Positions 54,542-63,729 are shown, counted from the stretch's first letter. The stretch: 64,000 nt of DNA from Erythrobacter sp. JK5 (GCF_018205975.1 NZ_CP073577.1:1922001-1986000); one strand, 5' to 3'. Numbers and translations: made by a program. The notes: generated from the letters alone by a model not told the origin.

Positions 54542-55420
54542 ATGCGCCGCATGATCAAGGGACTCAAACCGCTTCACATCGCCGCCACCGTTGCGATCGC
54601 TCTGGTCACCGGAGGCGCTTCCATCGCTATCGGGCAGTCGTCCGCCAACGAGGCTGCCGACGCCGCCGAGCAGGTCGCCGAGGAGGCGGTGAACGCGATC
54701 CGCGCGATCGATCCGACGACCGGTGGCGAATCGCTGGTGGTCGATCCGAGCCTGCCGCAGCCCTACGGGGCGCAAGTCGCACCCGAACTGCCGGTTCTGG
54801 ACGAGCCGGTGGCACAGGACGCGCCTGAGATGGCTGCAAACGAACCGCCGCGCGGCCCCGCCGCCCGGATGATCTCGAACCCGCAGGTGCAATCGCTTCC
54901 GGCCCCGCAGCCCACGGCCCGGGTCCCCACCGCGAGCCGCGAACTGGCCAGCAGTGATCCGTTCGTCATCAAGAGCATCCTGCCGATCGAGGGCACGATC
55001 CGGTACGGCGAATGGTACTGGGACGAATCGCGCGCGCCGAAGAAGGGCAAGCTGGTGATCACCGTCGATCTCGACGCGCGCGTCATCAGCGCATTCCGCG
55101 ACGGGCATGAAATCGGCACCGCCGTCGCGCTGCTGGGCACGCAGAAACACCCCACTCCGCTCGGCAGCTTCCCGATCCTCACCAAGGAAAAGGACAACGT
55201 GTCGGAAAAATACGACAACGCCCCGATGCCCTGGACCCTGCGCCTCACGTGGGATGGGATTGCGATCCACGGCTCGCCCGTGATGAACGGTTATGCCAGC
55301 CACGGCTGCATCGGCGTGCCCGATCCGTTCGCGGAAAAGCTGTTCGCCATCGCCAAGCGCGGCGACAAGGTGATCATCACCCGCGGAAAGATGATCGCGG
55401 TCGGCGACAAGCTTAGCTGA
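54542..55420 (+). CDS. L,D-transpeptidase (YkuD domain)
   Basis: 292 residues. An N-terminal hydrophobic anchor or signal (LHIAATVAIALVTGGASIAIG), a Pro/Ala linker, then a YkuD domain from about residue 150. The catalytic motif IHGSPVMNGYASHGCIGVP has the nucleophilic Cys. It makes or edits 3-3 crosslinks or attaches proteins to peptidoglycan. Fits the other wall genes of the window (mtgA, amidase, rodZ). Confidence 0.92.
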   Translation: MRRMIKGLKPLHIAATVAIALVTGGASIAIGQSSANEAADAAEQVAEEAVNAIRAIDPTTGGESLVVDPSLPQPYGAQVAPELPVLDEPVAQDAPEMAANEPPRGPAARMISNPQVQSLPAPQPTARVPTASRELASSDPFVIKSILPIEGTIRYGEWYWDESRAPKKGKLVITVDLDARVISAFRDGHEIGTAVALLGTQKHPTPLGSFPILTKEKDNVSEKYDNAPMPWTLRLTWDGIAIHGSPVMNGYASHGCIGVPDPFAEKLFAIAKRGDKVIITRGKMIAVGDKLS

Positions 55421-55452
55421 TAGTTGCTGGGGCGGCTCGGGGGGGAGCCGCC

Positions 55453-56448
55453 TCAGTGGCTGGTGCGTGGCGGCTCGGTGGCGAACCGCCACGCCCTCAT
55501 TTCAACCCCGGCGCGCTCGATCGCCTCGAAACCGGGAACGATCAGTACCCCGCCAAGCGATGCATTCTCGCCGCGCCACAGCCGGTCGAACGCCCGGCCC
55601 GCCTCGCTGCGGCTGACCGCGCCGCCCATCTCTGCAACGATGTGACGGATCGTTTCGATCGCGACGATGCGCGGAACATTGGCGTAATAGACGAATGCGC
55701 CATCATCGTCCGCGTGGACCATCTCTTCCCGATCGAGTTCGGCATACCATTCGATCGCGCGCCAGGCTTCGGCGAGGTGCTGCGCGCTGGTTGCCAGCGA
55801 TTCCACCGATAGCCAATCATGCTGCGACAGATGCTCGCGAACGCGGACCCGATCGAACACGGGATCAGCGTTGGAAGGGTCGCGGGCCGGACGGATCCCG
55901 GCGCGGGCAACGATCGCCTCCAGCTCGGATTTGCGCCAGCCCAGCAGCGGCCGGATCAGCGGCGTCTCGCCATCGGGCAGCAACGCCGCCGCACGCACCC
56001 CCGCCAGCCCCGACAGCCCGCTGCCACGGGACAGGCGCATCAGCAGCGTTTCGGCCTGATCGTCGGCGTGGTGTGCGGTGGCGAGCGCCCCCAGCCGCCG
56101 GTCGGCCACCCAGCGACCCAGCGCAGCGTAGCGCGCCTCACGCGCCCGGGCCTGCAGGTTGCCGGGGCCGACCCGCACTGCGAGCGCCGTGAACGGAATG
56201 CCGCGTTCGCGGCAGGTCCGCTCGACCAGCGCGACCTCGCCTGACGCCTCGGCTCGCAATCCGTGATCGACGCTGGCCGCCGCGATATGACCAGGCAGCG
56301 CGCCGTGGGCCAGAAGCAGCAGCGCCATGCTGTCGGGTCCGCCCGACACCGCCAGCCCCAGCGGCCCGGTGCGCTCGGCTTCGGGCCACAGCGCATCGAG
56401 CTCCTCGGCGAAGCGACGGATCAGATCGGGATCGAGCGCGGTATCAAT
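55453..56448 (-). CDS. tilS: tRNA(Ile)-lysidine synthase
   Basis: About 331 residues if it starts at the ATT at 56448. PP-loop LAVSGGPDSMALLLLAHG, then ASVDHGLRAEASGE and ATAHHADDQAETLLMRLSRG identify TilS, which modifies C34 of the AUA-reading tRNA-Ile. The conserved N terminus (ALDPDLIRRFAEELDALWP) reads in frame back to the ybgF stop, but no ATG, GTG or TTG lies before the PP-loop. The first canonical start, GTG 56349, would cut into the PP-loop strand. ATT 56448 has an AGTAGG site 5 bases upstream. An indel is the alternative explanation. Confidence 0.85.
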   Translation of the reverse strand: MDTALDPDLIRRFAEELDALWPEAERTGPLGLAVSGGPDSMALLLLAHGALPGHIAAASVDHGLRAEASGEVALVERTCRERGIPFTALAVRVGPGNLQARAREARYAALGRWVADRRLGALATAHHADDQAETLLMRLSRGSGLSGLAGVRAAALLPDGETPLIRPLLGWRKSELEAIVARAGIRPARDPSNADPVFDRVRVREHLSQHDWLSVESLATSAQHLAEAWRAIEWYAELDREEMVHADDDGAFVYYANVPRIVAIETIRHIVAEMGGAVSRSEAGRAFDRLWRGENASLGGVLIVPGFEAIERAGVEMRAWRFATEPPRTSH

Positions 56449-56454
56449 CGGCGC

Positions 56455-57450
56455 CTACTCGCAGGTCACCTTGCGGCGGTTGGCCTCGTACTGGTCGAGC
56501 AGCCGTCCGCTCGCCACTGCCGGATAGGTCTCGCCGAATTCGGCCAACGCGATGCAGGCCCGCCGGGTGTCGCCGAGCGCAATCATCGCTTCGGAGAGAT
56601 ACAGCAGGCTGTCGGGCGCGCGCGCGGCAGTCCGGTCGGACTGGTAATTGCGCAGGAACCAGCGCGCGGCCTCTTCGGCCATGCCGTCGTCCAGAAACGC
56701 CCGGCCCAGCAGGTTGCGACCGAATGTCATGCGCCAGTGCGACGGATACTTCTCCACGAAGTCCGACAATTGCTGGCGCGCTTCCGGGAAGAAACCGGCG
56801 TTCCACAGGCGGAACCCGTAGGAATATTCGTCGTCGCCTTCGTCGCCGGTTTGCGGCTTGGCGATTTCCTGCACCGCGGCGAGACGAGCAGCGCTGGGCC
56901 CGCTCGCCGCCTGGGGCGACGTGGTCGTTTCCCCGCCGATCGCCCGCGATGCGCCCGATCCGCTCGAAGCGCCGGTCATGGCGGCGAGATTGGTCTCGGT
57001 GGTGGTGGTTGCACCGGTGGTGGTGCCGGCCTGCGGGGTCTGGATGGCGGAAGAGGTGGCTGCGCCCGATTCCACCGCTGCCAGACGAGTCTCGAACCCG
57101 CTCAGCGCATTCTGGTTCTCCTCGGTGATCGAGGTCAGGCGCTGCAATTGCAGTTCCATCGCATCCAGCCGCGCGAGAATATCCGTCACCGCCGTGGTCG
57201 ACGGTGTGGTCGAGGTGCGGGTGGCTGCGTTGGCGGTCTCGCTCGGGGCGATTTGCGGTTCGAAGAAGCGCCCGTCGCCGCCGGGAAAGACATTGCGCTG
57301 CAGCGCGCGGATCTCGGCCTCGATCTTGCGCAGACGCGCTTCGGATGTCTGGTCCTGCGCCAGCGCGGGGATCGGGCTGGTGGCCAGTGTCGAAACGGCA
57401 AGCGCGCCCGCGATAAGGCGAACGGACAGTGTCGTGTAGCGGCTCTTCAT
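56455..57450 (-). CDS. ybgF: Cell division coordinator CpoB/YbgF
   Basis: 331 residues from ATG 57450. Signal peptide ending PIPALAQ. N-terminal coiled-coil (about 35-115: RLRKIEAEIRALQRNV, RLDAMELQLQRLTSI) trimerises. A Thr/Ser/Gly-rich linker leads to a C-terminal TPR domain (DEYSYGFRLWNAGFFPEARQ, WRMTFGRNLLGRAFL, DSLLYLSEAMIALG). It coordinates Tol-Pal constriction with wall synthesis at the septum. pal is not adjacent here. The tilS frame follows directly, in the same phase. Confidence 0.9.
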   Translation of the reverse strand: MKSRYTTLSVRLIAGALAVSTLATSPIPALAQDQTSEARLRKIEAEIRALQRNVFPGGDGRFFEPQIAPSETANAATRTSTTPSTTAVTDILARLDAMELQLQRLTSITEENQNALSGFETRLAAVESGAATSSAIQTPQAGTTTGATTTTETNLAAMTGASSGSGASRAIGGETTTSPQAASGPSAARLAAVQEIAKPQTGDEGDDEYSYGFRLWNAGFFPEARQQLSDFVEKYPSHWRMTFGRNLLGRAFLDDGMAEEAARWFLRNYQSDRTAARAPDSLLYLSEAMIALGDTRRACIALAEFGETYPAVASGRLLDQYEANRRKVTCE

Positions 57451-57648
57451 ATCTGTCGGGCTCCCTCTCTTGCGTCGCGTGCTCGCCTGCCGGTCCGGCG
57501 AAACACGGTGCAGCGTTATTGCGCCCTGCAATCGCTGCCGTTGGGACAGTGCAACGCGGCGCATGAACAGCGCCCGAATCTGTGCCGGGAAGCGGCTCTC
57601 AAGTCGAGACCGGGGTGCCACCAAACGGTGGGAAATCGCGCGAAAGCG

Positions 57649-58482
57649 TCAGTCGGGGGTCGGGGTGACGGGGCCGGTCGCGTCCGCCCGGGCCAGCAAG
57701 GCAGCGGCGGAGATCGGCGTATCGCCCAGCGTTACAGGTTCATCGGACAATTTCGGAACCGACCGCCCATCGATCGTGATCGCCAGCGCGTCGGGGCGTC
57801 CGGTGTTGATGCGCGGCTCGGTCGCGTCGCTGGGCACTTCGAAGCGTTCGCCATTGGCCATCTGCTTTTCGAGCAGCCGGTCCCCGCCGTCCTCATAGAA
57901 CCGCACCCAAATGCCGTCCTCGAGCGCGGTGAATACCACCTGCCCCGTCCCGCTCGGCGCGGCATTGGCCGTTGGCCCGGACGCGGTGGCCAGTTGCTCT
58001 GGCGGCTCCCCGGTCGCAGCCGCGTCGTTCCCCGAAATCAGCGGCGCCGGGCCGGTCCCGGCACCGAAATAGGTGCTGAAGAATGCCACCACGCCGACCG
58101 CGAGCAGCAAGGCGGCGAACGCGCCGAACCAGGCGAGCCCGGCGGACGGAAGCTTGGTCGAATCGCCCGGTTCCATCCCTCCCGCCATCACCACCCGATT
58201 GCTGTGCCGCTCGGCCATTTCCTCGCGCACGAGATCGGCGATCGCTGCGTCGTCGAGCCCCACCTCGCGCGCGTAGGTTCGGGAAAATCCGATCGCATAG
58301 GTGCGCGACGGGAGCGACTCGAAATCGCCGGCTTCGATCGCCTGCAGGTGGCGCAGCGGAATACGGGTTTCGGCGGAAACGTGGTCGAGATCGACCCCCT
58401 TTTCCTCGCGCGCAAGGCGCAACCGGTCGCCCGCCCCCAAAAGGGGCAGCTCCTCGGCTGCATTTTGCTGATCGTTTGTCAT
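57649..58482 (-). CDS. rodZ: RodZ-like HTH, single-TM protein with DUF4115 domain
   Basis: 277 residues from ATG 58482. A cytoplasmic HTH_25 domain (GDRLRLAREEKGVDLDHVSA, ETRIPLRHLQAIEAGDFESL) is followed by one membrane helix (about 122-142, LAWFGAFAALLLAVGVVAFF). The periplasmic DUF4115 part begins VVFTALEDGIWVRFYEDGG. RodZ links MreB filaments to the elongasome. It sits between ptsP and ybgF on the minus strand, with about 200 bases to each. Confidence 0.88.
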   Translation of the reverse strand: MTNDQQNAAEELPLLGAGDRLRLAREEKGVDLDHVSAETRIPLRHLQAIEAGDFESLPSRTYAIGFSRTYAREVGLDDAAIADLVREEMAERHSNRVVMAGGMEPGDSTKLPSAGLAWFGAFAALLLAVGVVAFFSTYFGAGTGPAPLISGNDAAATGEPPEQLATASGPTANAAPSGTGQVVFTALEDGIWVRFYEDGGDRLLEKQMANGERFEVPSDATEPRINTGRPDALAITIDGRSVPKLSDEPVTLGDTPISAAALLARADATGPVTPTPD

Positions 58483-58647
58483 GACCCGGTCCACGGTTCG
58501 ATGTGGCTATCGTCCTATATACGCACAAAGTCGGTGCGAGCGCTACGTGTCAATGATTCGCGGACGCCGGCGGGGTCTCATCGGGCGAGCCGCCCCGCAG
58601 CCCGGCTGGGCCGCATTCGCGGACGATCACTCGCCTTGCCCGTGCGT

Positions 58648-60918
58648 TCAATCGAACTCGATATCGCGCTCGGCAGCCCATGCGGCGAGCTCGCTGCGGA
58701 GGTCCATGGCGGGCTCGTTCAGCCAGCCGTTCATGACCTCTGCAATTTCCGCGAGATCGACCTTGCGGACCAGTTCCTTGATCGGGCCGACCGCCGCCGG
58801 CGTGATCGACAGCCGCCGGAACCCGATCCCGAGCAGCGCAAGCGCCTCGAGCCGTCGCCCGCCCATCTCGCCGCAGACAGCCAGATCGACCCCGCTGCCG
58901 GTGGTCGATTGCACCACCCGCCGCAGGAACCGCAGGATCGACGGGCTGAGCCAGTCGTAGCGCTGGGCGATCTTGGGATTGGCGCGATCGGCGGCGAACA
59001 GGAACTGCGTCAGGTCGTTGGTGCCGATCGAAAGGAAGCTCAGCTTGGGCAGCAGCACGTCGAGCACCTCGGCGAGCGCGGGCACTTCGAGCATCGCGCC
59101 GAAATGGATCGCTTCGGGCAGCAGTTTCTTGTGCTTGCGCAGAAACTTGAGCTGTTCGTCGAACACCGCCTTGGCGGCGTCGAATTCCCACGGCTCCGAC
59201 ACCATCGGGAACATGACGTAGAGCGAACGCCCGGCACTCGCTTCGAGCAGCGCGCGGGCCTGCGCCTTCATCAGCCCCTCGCGCTCCAGCGCCAGCCGGA
59301 GCGCGCGCCAGCCCATCGCCGGGTTTTCGTCCTGGTCGGCGATTTCCGACGCGAGATAGGGTACCGATTTGTCGCCGCCGATATCGACCGTGCGAAAGAT
59401 CACCGGCTTGTCGCCCGCTGCATCGAGTACGTCGCGATACAGCCGGGTCTGCTTTTCGCGCTGCGGCAGAGTTGCCGAAACGAGGAACTGGAATTCGGTG
59501 CGAAACAGCCCGACCCCGTCCGCGCCGGTCATTGCCAGCGAGCTGATATCGTCGCGCAGCCCGGCATTCATCATCACCTGGATGCGCGTGCCGCAGCGCG
59601 TAAAGGGTTCAACGTCGCGCAGCTCGGCATAGGCAGCCTGCTTCTCGCGCGACTTGGCGAAGCGCGCCTCGAAAGCTTCGGCGACCGGTGCGGTCGGACG
59701 GATCGTCGCCGTTCCGGCAGCGGCATCGAGCAGGATCTCGTCGCCGTCGCGAATGAGCCCGCGAATACCCTGCGCGCGGCCGAGCACCGGCACGCCCATG
59801 GCGCGTGCGACGATCACCACGTGCGCGGTCAGCGAGCCTTCTTCGAGGATTACCCCCTTCAACCGGCGGCGATCGTATTCGAGCAGCTCTGCCGGGCCGA
59901 GATTGCGCGCAATCAGGATCGTATCGTTGCGCAGTCCCTGCGAAGCGGCCGTACCAAGCTGGCCGGACACGATCCGCAGCAAGCGGTTGGCCAGGTCCTC
60001 CAGATCGTGCATCCGGTCGGCAAGCAACGGGTCGTCGATCTCGCGCATCCGCATGCGGGTGTGCTGCTGGACCCGCTCGATCGCGGCCTCGGCAGTAAGC
60101 CCGCTGTCGATCGCCTCGTTGATGCGCCGCGACCAGCCTTCGTCATAGGCGAACATCTTGTAGGTCTCGAGCACCTCCTCGTGTTCGCCGCCGACCCCGA
60201 ATTCCGCCTGCCCTGCGAGACCGTCGATCTGTTCGCGCATCTTGTCAAAAGCGCGGTAGACCCGCTGGCGCTCGGCTTCGGTATCCTCTGCCACGACCTG
60301 GGTGATCTGGACCCGGGGCTGGTGATAGACCGCCTGCCCCACACCCAGCCCGCTGACCAGCGTCAGGCCGCCGACGCTCAGCATCCCGGTCTGCCCCTCG
60401 GTCAGCCCGCGCGCTTCTTCCTCGTCGATCAGTTCGGCATTGGCGATCAGTTCGGACAGTACCATCGCAGTGGTCTGCAGCGCTTCGATCTCGACGTCTT
60501 CATAGCGGCGCGGATCGACATGCTGGACGCACAAAACCCCGACGGCGCGTTCGCGGTAGACGATCGGCACCCCGGCAAACGAATGGAATTTTTCCTCGCC
60601 GGTTTCGGGGCGGTACTGGAAGTCCGGATGCGCCTTGGCCTCGGCCAGGTTGAGCGTTTCGACATTGTCGGCAATCGTCCCGGTCAGACCTTCGCCGATC
60701 GCCATCCGGGTGACGTGCACTGCGCTCTGGTTCAACCCGCGCGTGGCGAACAGTTCGAGCATGCCCTCGCGCAGCAGGTAGATCGAGCAGACCTCGCTGG
60801 AGAGGCATTCGCCGACGATCTCGACCACGCGATCGAGCTTGGCCTGCGCGTACATGCGCGAGGCCATGACTTCGTGCAGTCGCGTGAGGATTTGGCGGGC
60901 AGCGGCGGTGGCGGTCAT
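58648..60918 (-). CDS. ptsP: Phosphoenolpyruvate-protein phosphotransferase PtsP (EI-Ntr)
   Basis: 756 residues. An N-terminal GAF domain (about 10-165) is followed by the enzyme I fold. The phosphorylated His is H366 (EEGSLTAHVVIVARAMGVPV). The PEP-binding barrel includes GVGLFRTEFQFL, IFRTVDIGGDKSVPYL and FLSIGTNDLTQFLFAADR, with the catalytic CGEMGG near the end. It starts the nitrogen PTS relay to NPr and EIIA-Ntr, which senses glutamine/2-oxoglutarate through GAF. No ptsO or ptsN is in this window. Confidence 0.96.
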   Translation of the reverse strand: MTATAAARQILTRLHEVMASRMYAQAKLDRVVEIVGECLSSEVCSIYLLREGMLELFATRGLNQSAVHVTRMAIGEGLTGTIADNVETLNLAEAKAHPDFQYRPETGEEKFHSFAGVPIVYRERAVGVLCVQHVDPRRYEDVEIEALQTTAMVLSELIANAELIDEEEARGLTEGQTGMLSVGGLTLVSGLGVGQAVYHQPRVQITQVVAEDTEAERQRVYRAFDKMREQIDGLAGQAEFGVGGEHEEVLETYKMFAYDEGWSRRINEAIDSGLTAEAAIERVQQHTRMRMREIDDPLLADRMHDLEDLANRLLRIVSGQLGTAASQGLRNDTILIARNLGPAELLEYDRRRLKGVILEEGSLTAHVVIVARAMGVPVLGRAQGIRGLIRDGDEILLDAAAGTATIRPTAPVAEAFEARFAKSREKQAAYAELRDVEPFTRCGTRIQVMMNAGLRDDISSLAMTGADGVGLFRTEFQFLVSATLPQREKQTRLYRDVLDAAGDKPVIFRTVDIGGDKSVPYLASEIADQDENPAMGWRALRLALEREGLMKAQARALLEASAGRSLYVMFPMVSEPWEFDAAKAVFDEQLKFLRKHKKLLPEAIHFGAMLEVPALAEVLDVLLPKLSFLSIGTNDLTQFLFAADRANPKIAQRYDWLSPSILRFLRRVVQSTTGSGVDLAVCGEMGGRRLEALALLGIGFRRLSITPAAVGPIKELVRKVDLAEIAEVMNGWLNEPAMDLRSELAAWAAERDIEFD

Positions 60919-60999
60919 GTCTTGACCGGACTAGAGAAGCCGCACGCCAAAATCAAAGCATGCGAGAGCGGGTGAAGCGCTTTTCAGGGCATGGCGCGT

Positions 61000-61167
61000 T
61001 CAAGTGCGGCCGATTTCTTCCTTCAATCGCAACTTCTGTTTCTTGAGATGTTGGATCGTCGCGGCATCGGGTGCGGGGCGGGCCATCTCTTCGCGAAGCT
61101 TGGCTTCGAGGCCGGCATGTTTGGATTGGAGCGCAGTAACGTGTGATGCAGCTGCGGACGACGCCAT
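61000..61167 (-). CDS. DUF465 (YdcH-like) small coiled-coil protein
   Basis: 55 residues: an N-terminal Ala/Ser stretch, then a helical hairpin HVTALQSKHAGLEAKLREEM and IQHLKKQKLRLKEEI, the DUF465 signature ending KKxKLxLKEEI. It is very short and directly downstream of the ptsP start, on the same strand but upstream in transcription. It pairs with a divergent paralogue 188 bases away. Function unknown. Confidence 0.8.
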   Translation of the reverse strand: MASSAAASHVTALQSKHAGLEAKLREEMARPAPDAATIQHLKKQKLRLKEEIGRT

Positions 61168-61354
61168 AGATGATCTCCTTCACTGTCGGGGGGCTGCCCC
61201 CGGGGAGCGACTCGTCCGTTGCGGACGAACCGCACAATTCAATCAAACCACAAGATGATTAACTTGCAAACCTATTCATTCGGGTGAATCGGTACCACCA
61301 CCGCTGCGCACGGCGAGCGGACGGAAAAATGGCACGAAGGGATCGGACCGGCGG

Positions 61355-61552
61355 ATGAATGAGCAGGAGCTTCGCAAACGGCTCGAATTGCTCAAGACCG
61401 AGCACCGCGATCTCGACGCGGCGATCGCGGCCTTGACCGAAGCGGGCTCCACCGACCAGTTGCAGATCGCTCGGCTCAAGAAGCGCAAGCTCCGGCTGAA
61501 AGACCAGATCGCCATCATCGAAGACACGCTGCTGCCCGATATAATCGCGTGA
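61355..61552 (+). CDS. DUF465 (YdcH-like) small coiled-coil protein
   Basis: 65 residues: LRKRLELLKTEHRDLDAAIA, then DQLQIARLKKRKLRLKDQIA, the family pattern of two helices and a basic KKRKLRLKD turn. It is divergent from the shorter DUF465 gene and 151 bases upstream of rcdA on the same strand. Function unknown; possibly cotranscribed with rcdA. Confidence 0.85.
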   Translation: MNEQELRKRLELLKTEHRDLDAAIAALTEAGSTDQLQIARLKKRKLRLKDQIAIIEDTLLPDIIA

Positions 61553-61703
61553 TTCAAAACCCTTGGTCGACGTTGCGGCACGCCCGGACGGGTTAACGCA
61601 GGCGCGATTCTGTCTCGCTGCGGGACGCATTTCGATAAGGCCGGGAAATCATACTTATGGGTCTGGAGAAGCACCGACAGCAGGCGTAGCGACCGGAATT
61701 GCC

Positions 61704-62162
61704 ATGACTCGCACGACCAGCCTTTCCCGCCCGATTATCGAGGCGCTGTACAACGAGGCGCTGGTGCTCGCCGACGAGGTCCGGGCGGTATTTGCGATGG
61801 GAACGCGGGAACCCGATATCGGGGACGACACGCTGGTGCGGCTCGCGCTCTCCACCGAAGGACTCAAGACCACAACCCGGATGATGCATGTGCTGGCATG
61901 GCTGCTGAACCAGCGCGCGTATTTCTCCGGCGAGCTGAGCGAAGGCCAGGTGCGCAGGCACGGGGCACTGCCGGAAGATCGCCCTGCCGATCCCGCCCAG
62001 CTGCAACTGCTCGAAGAGGGGACGTGCGACCTGATCGAGGAGACCGAGCGACTGCACCGCCGCATCGCCCGGCTCGACGCGGCGTGGCGCAGGAATTTCG
62101 AGCTCACCTCTCCGGTGCGCGCGTTCCAAGAACGGATCGGGCGCGAGTTCGAGCGGGGCTAG
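61704..62162 (+). CDS. rcdA: DUF1465 protein, regulator of CtrA degradation RcdA
   Basis: 152 residues from ATG 61704, all helical. Conserved blocks are FAMGTREPDIGDDTLVRLAL, STEGLKTTTRMMHVLAWLLN and QRAYFSGELSE. It is the RcdA family, an adaptor that in Caulobacter docks on CpdR-primed ClpX and delivers CtrA for degradation. ClpX, ClpP and ChpT are also encoded in the window, though not adjacent. Its stop shares a CTAG with the convergent glpK. Confidence 0.9.
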   Translation: MTRTTSLSRPIIEALYNEALVLADEVRAVFAMGTREPDIGDDTLVRLALSTEGLKTTTRMMHVLAWLLNQRAYFSGELSEGQVRRHGALPEDRPADPAQLQLLEEGTCDLIEETERLHRRIARLDAAWRRNFELTSPVRAFQERIGREFERG

Positions 62163-63628
62163 GCCGCCGCCAGCGCCTTGCGCCAGCGTGACAGGCGCTC
62201 CTGCCGCCGCGCGTCGTCCATGTCCGGTTCGAACCGGGTCAGCGTTCCCCGCATCGCTTCGGCAGCGCTTGCCAGATCTGGCTGGACGCCGGCGCCCGCC
62301 GCGGCCAGCATCGCAGCGCCGAGCGCGGTGGTCTCGACAAAGGCCGGGCGTTCGACCGTGATGCCGAGCATGTCGGCAAGGTCCTGCGCCATCCAGTCGT
62401 TCGCCGCCATGCCGCCGTCGATCCGCAGGGTCTCCCACGCCGTGCCGTCGGCGGCAAAAGCCTCGGCCAGATCGTGGGTCTGGTGCGCCATCGCTTCCAG
62501 TGCGGCGCGCGCCAGCTGTGCCTTGCCGGTGGCGAAACTGAGCCCGGTGATCACCCCGCGCGCATCCGCTTTCCAGTGCGGTGCGCCGAGGCCGGACAAG
62601 GCGGGCACGATCGTGACTCCGCCCGAATCCGGGATCGAGCGGGCGAGCTCTTCGGTCTGGCTTGAAACCTCGACGATCCCGAGCGAATCGCGCAGCCATT
62701 GCACAAGGCTTCCCGCCACAAACACCGAACCTTCGATCGCATAGGTCCGCTCGCCCTCGATCTGGGTCAGCACCGTGCCGAGCAGGCGGTTCTCGGACCG
62801 CGGGATCGCGATGCCCTGATTGGTCAGGACGAAGGCACCGGTGCCGTAGGTTGCCTTCGTCTCGCCAGGTGCGAGGCAGGCCTGGCCGATCGTCGCAGCC
62901 TGCTGGTCGCCGGCGAGACCGGTAATGGGTATGCGCCTGCCGAACAGCCCCTCTGCCGTCTCGCCCAGCGCACCCGACATGTCGATCACGCGGGGCAGCG
63001 CTGAGTGCGGCACGCCGAACAGGTCGCACAGACCCGCGTCGAATTGCGCGCCGCCCAGTTCGAGCAGCAGCGTGCGGCTGGCATTGCTGGCGTCGGTCAC
63101 GTGATCGCCGCCAGTCAGTTTGAACATCAGCCAGCTTTCGATCGTACCGAAGGCGAGCGTGCCCTTGTCGGCCGCCGCTCGCACCTCCGGCACGTTGTCG
63201 AGCATCCAGCGCATCTTGGTGCCCGAGAAATACGGATCGAGCAGCAGGCCGGTGCGGCGCTGCATGTCGTCTTCGTGCCCGGCACCGCGCAATTCGGCAC
63301 AGAACGGTTCGGTCCGCCGGTCCTGCCACACGATCGCGCGGGTCAGTGGCTCACCGGTTGTTTTGTCCCACGCCACCACCGTCTCGCGCTGGTTGGTGAT
63401 CCCGATTGCCGCGATGCAGGCTGCCCCGCCCGCCTTGGGGATCACCTCGAGCGCGCAGGCGAGCGCCTTGTCCCAGATCTCGGCCGCATCGTGCTCGACC
63501 CAGCCGCTCTGCGGATAATGCTGCGTCAGTTCCTTCTGCGCACTCGCGACGAACACCCCGTCGCTGGCGAACAGCATCGCGCGGGTCGAGGTTGTGCCTT
63601 CATCCAGAACAAGAATGTAATCGGACAT
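62159..63628 (-). CDS. glpK: Glycerol kinase
   Basis: 489 residues from ATG 63628, preceded by GGAGAG. FGGY family: N-terminal ILVLDEGTTSTRAMLF, substrate residues in GITNQRETVVAWD and IVWQDRRT, ATP-domain LAGDQQAATIGQACL and KATYGTGAFVLTNQG, and C-terminal IDGGMAANDWMAQDLADMLG. It phosphorylates glycerol to glycerol-3-P. No glpF or glpD is adjacent. Confidence 0.96.
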   Translation of the reverse strand: MSDYILVLDEGTTSTRAMLFASDGVFVASAQKELTQHYPQSGWVEHDAAEIWDKALACALEVIPKAGGAACIAAIGITNQRETVVAWDKTTGEPLTRAIVWQDRRTEPFCAELRGAGHEDDMQRRTGLLLDPYFSGTKMRWMLDNVPEVRAAADKGTLAFGTIESWLMFKLTGGDHVTDASNASRTLLLELGGAQFDAGLCDLFGVPHSALPRVIDMSGALGETAEGLFGRRIPITGLAGDQQAATIGQACLAPGETKATYGTGAFVLTNQGIAIPRSENRLLGTVLTQIEGERTYAIEGSVFVAGSLVQWLRDSLGIVEVSSQTEELARSIPDSGGVTIVPALSGLGAPHWKADARGVITGLSFATGKAQLARAALEAMAHQTHDLAEAFAADGTAWETLRIDGGMAANDWMAQDLADMLGITVERPAFVETTALGAAMLAAAGAGVQPDLASAAEAMRGTLTRFEPDMDDARRQERLSRWRKALAAA

Positions 63629-63651
63629 TGGTCTCTCCGGGCAGTGCCCCA

Positions 63652-63729
63652 GCCACCCGCTCCCTCCACCCTTCCACCCGGAGCCTACCGGGATATTGTC
63701 CGGGTGGAAGGGTGGAGGGAGCGGGTGGC
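63652..63729. repeat. 31-bp perfect inverted repeat with 16-base spacer
   Basis: Arms 63652-63682 and 63699-63729 are exact reverse complements, rich in CCACCC/GGGTGG. The element lies between the glpK start and the next, divergent gene. It is much longer than an ordinary terminator and has no T run, so it may be a dispersed palindrome (REP/MITE-like) or a strong RNA hairpin. Confidence 0.9.

Noticed and set aside
56263..60975. A 1570-codon open frame on the plus strand
   Set aside because: It lies antisense to ptsP, rodZ, ybgF and tilS, which have clear domains. High-GC codon bias commonly leaves the opposite strand open, and its translation is low-complexity Arg/Asp/Gln-rich with no domain.
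61593..63329. A 578-codon minus-strand frame overlapping glpK and rcdA
   Set aside because: It crosses two well-supported genes out of frame and lacks any domain.
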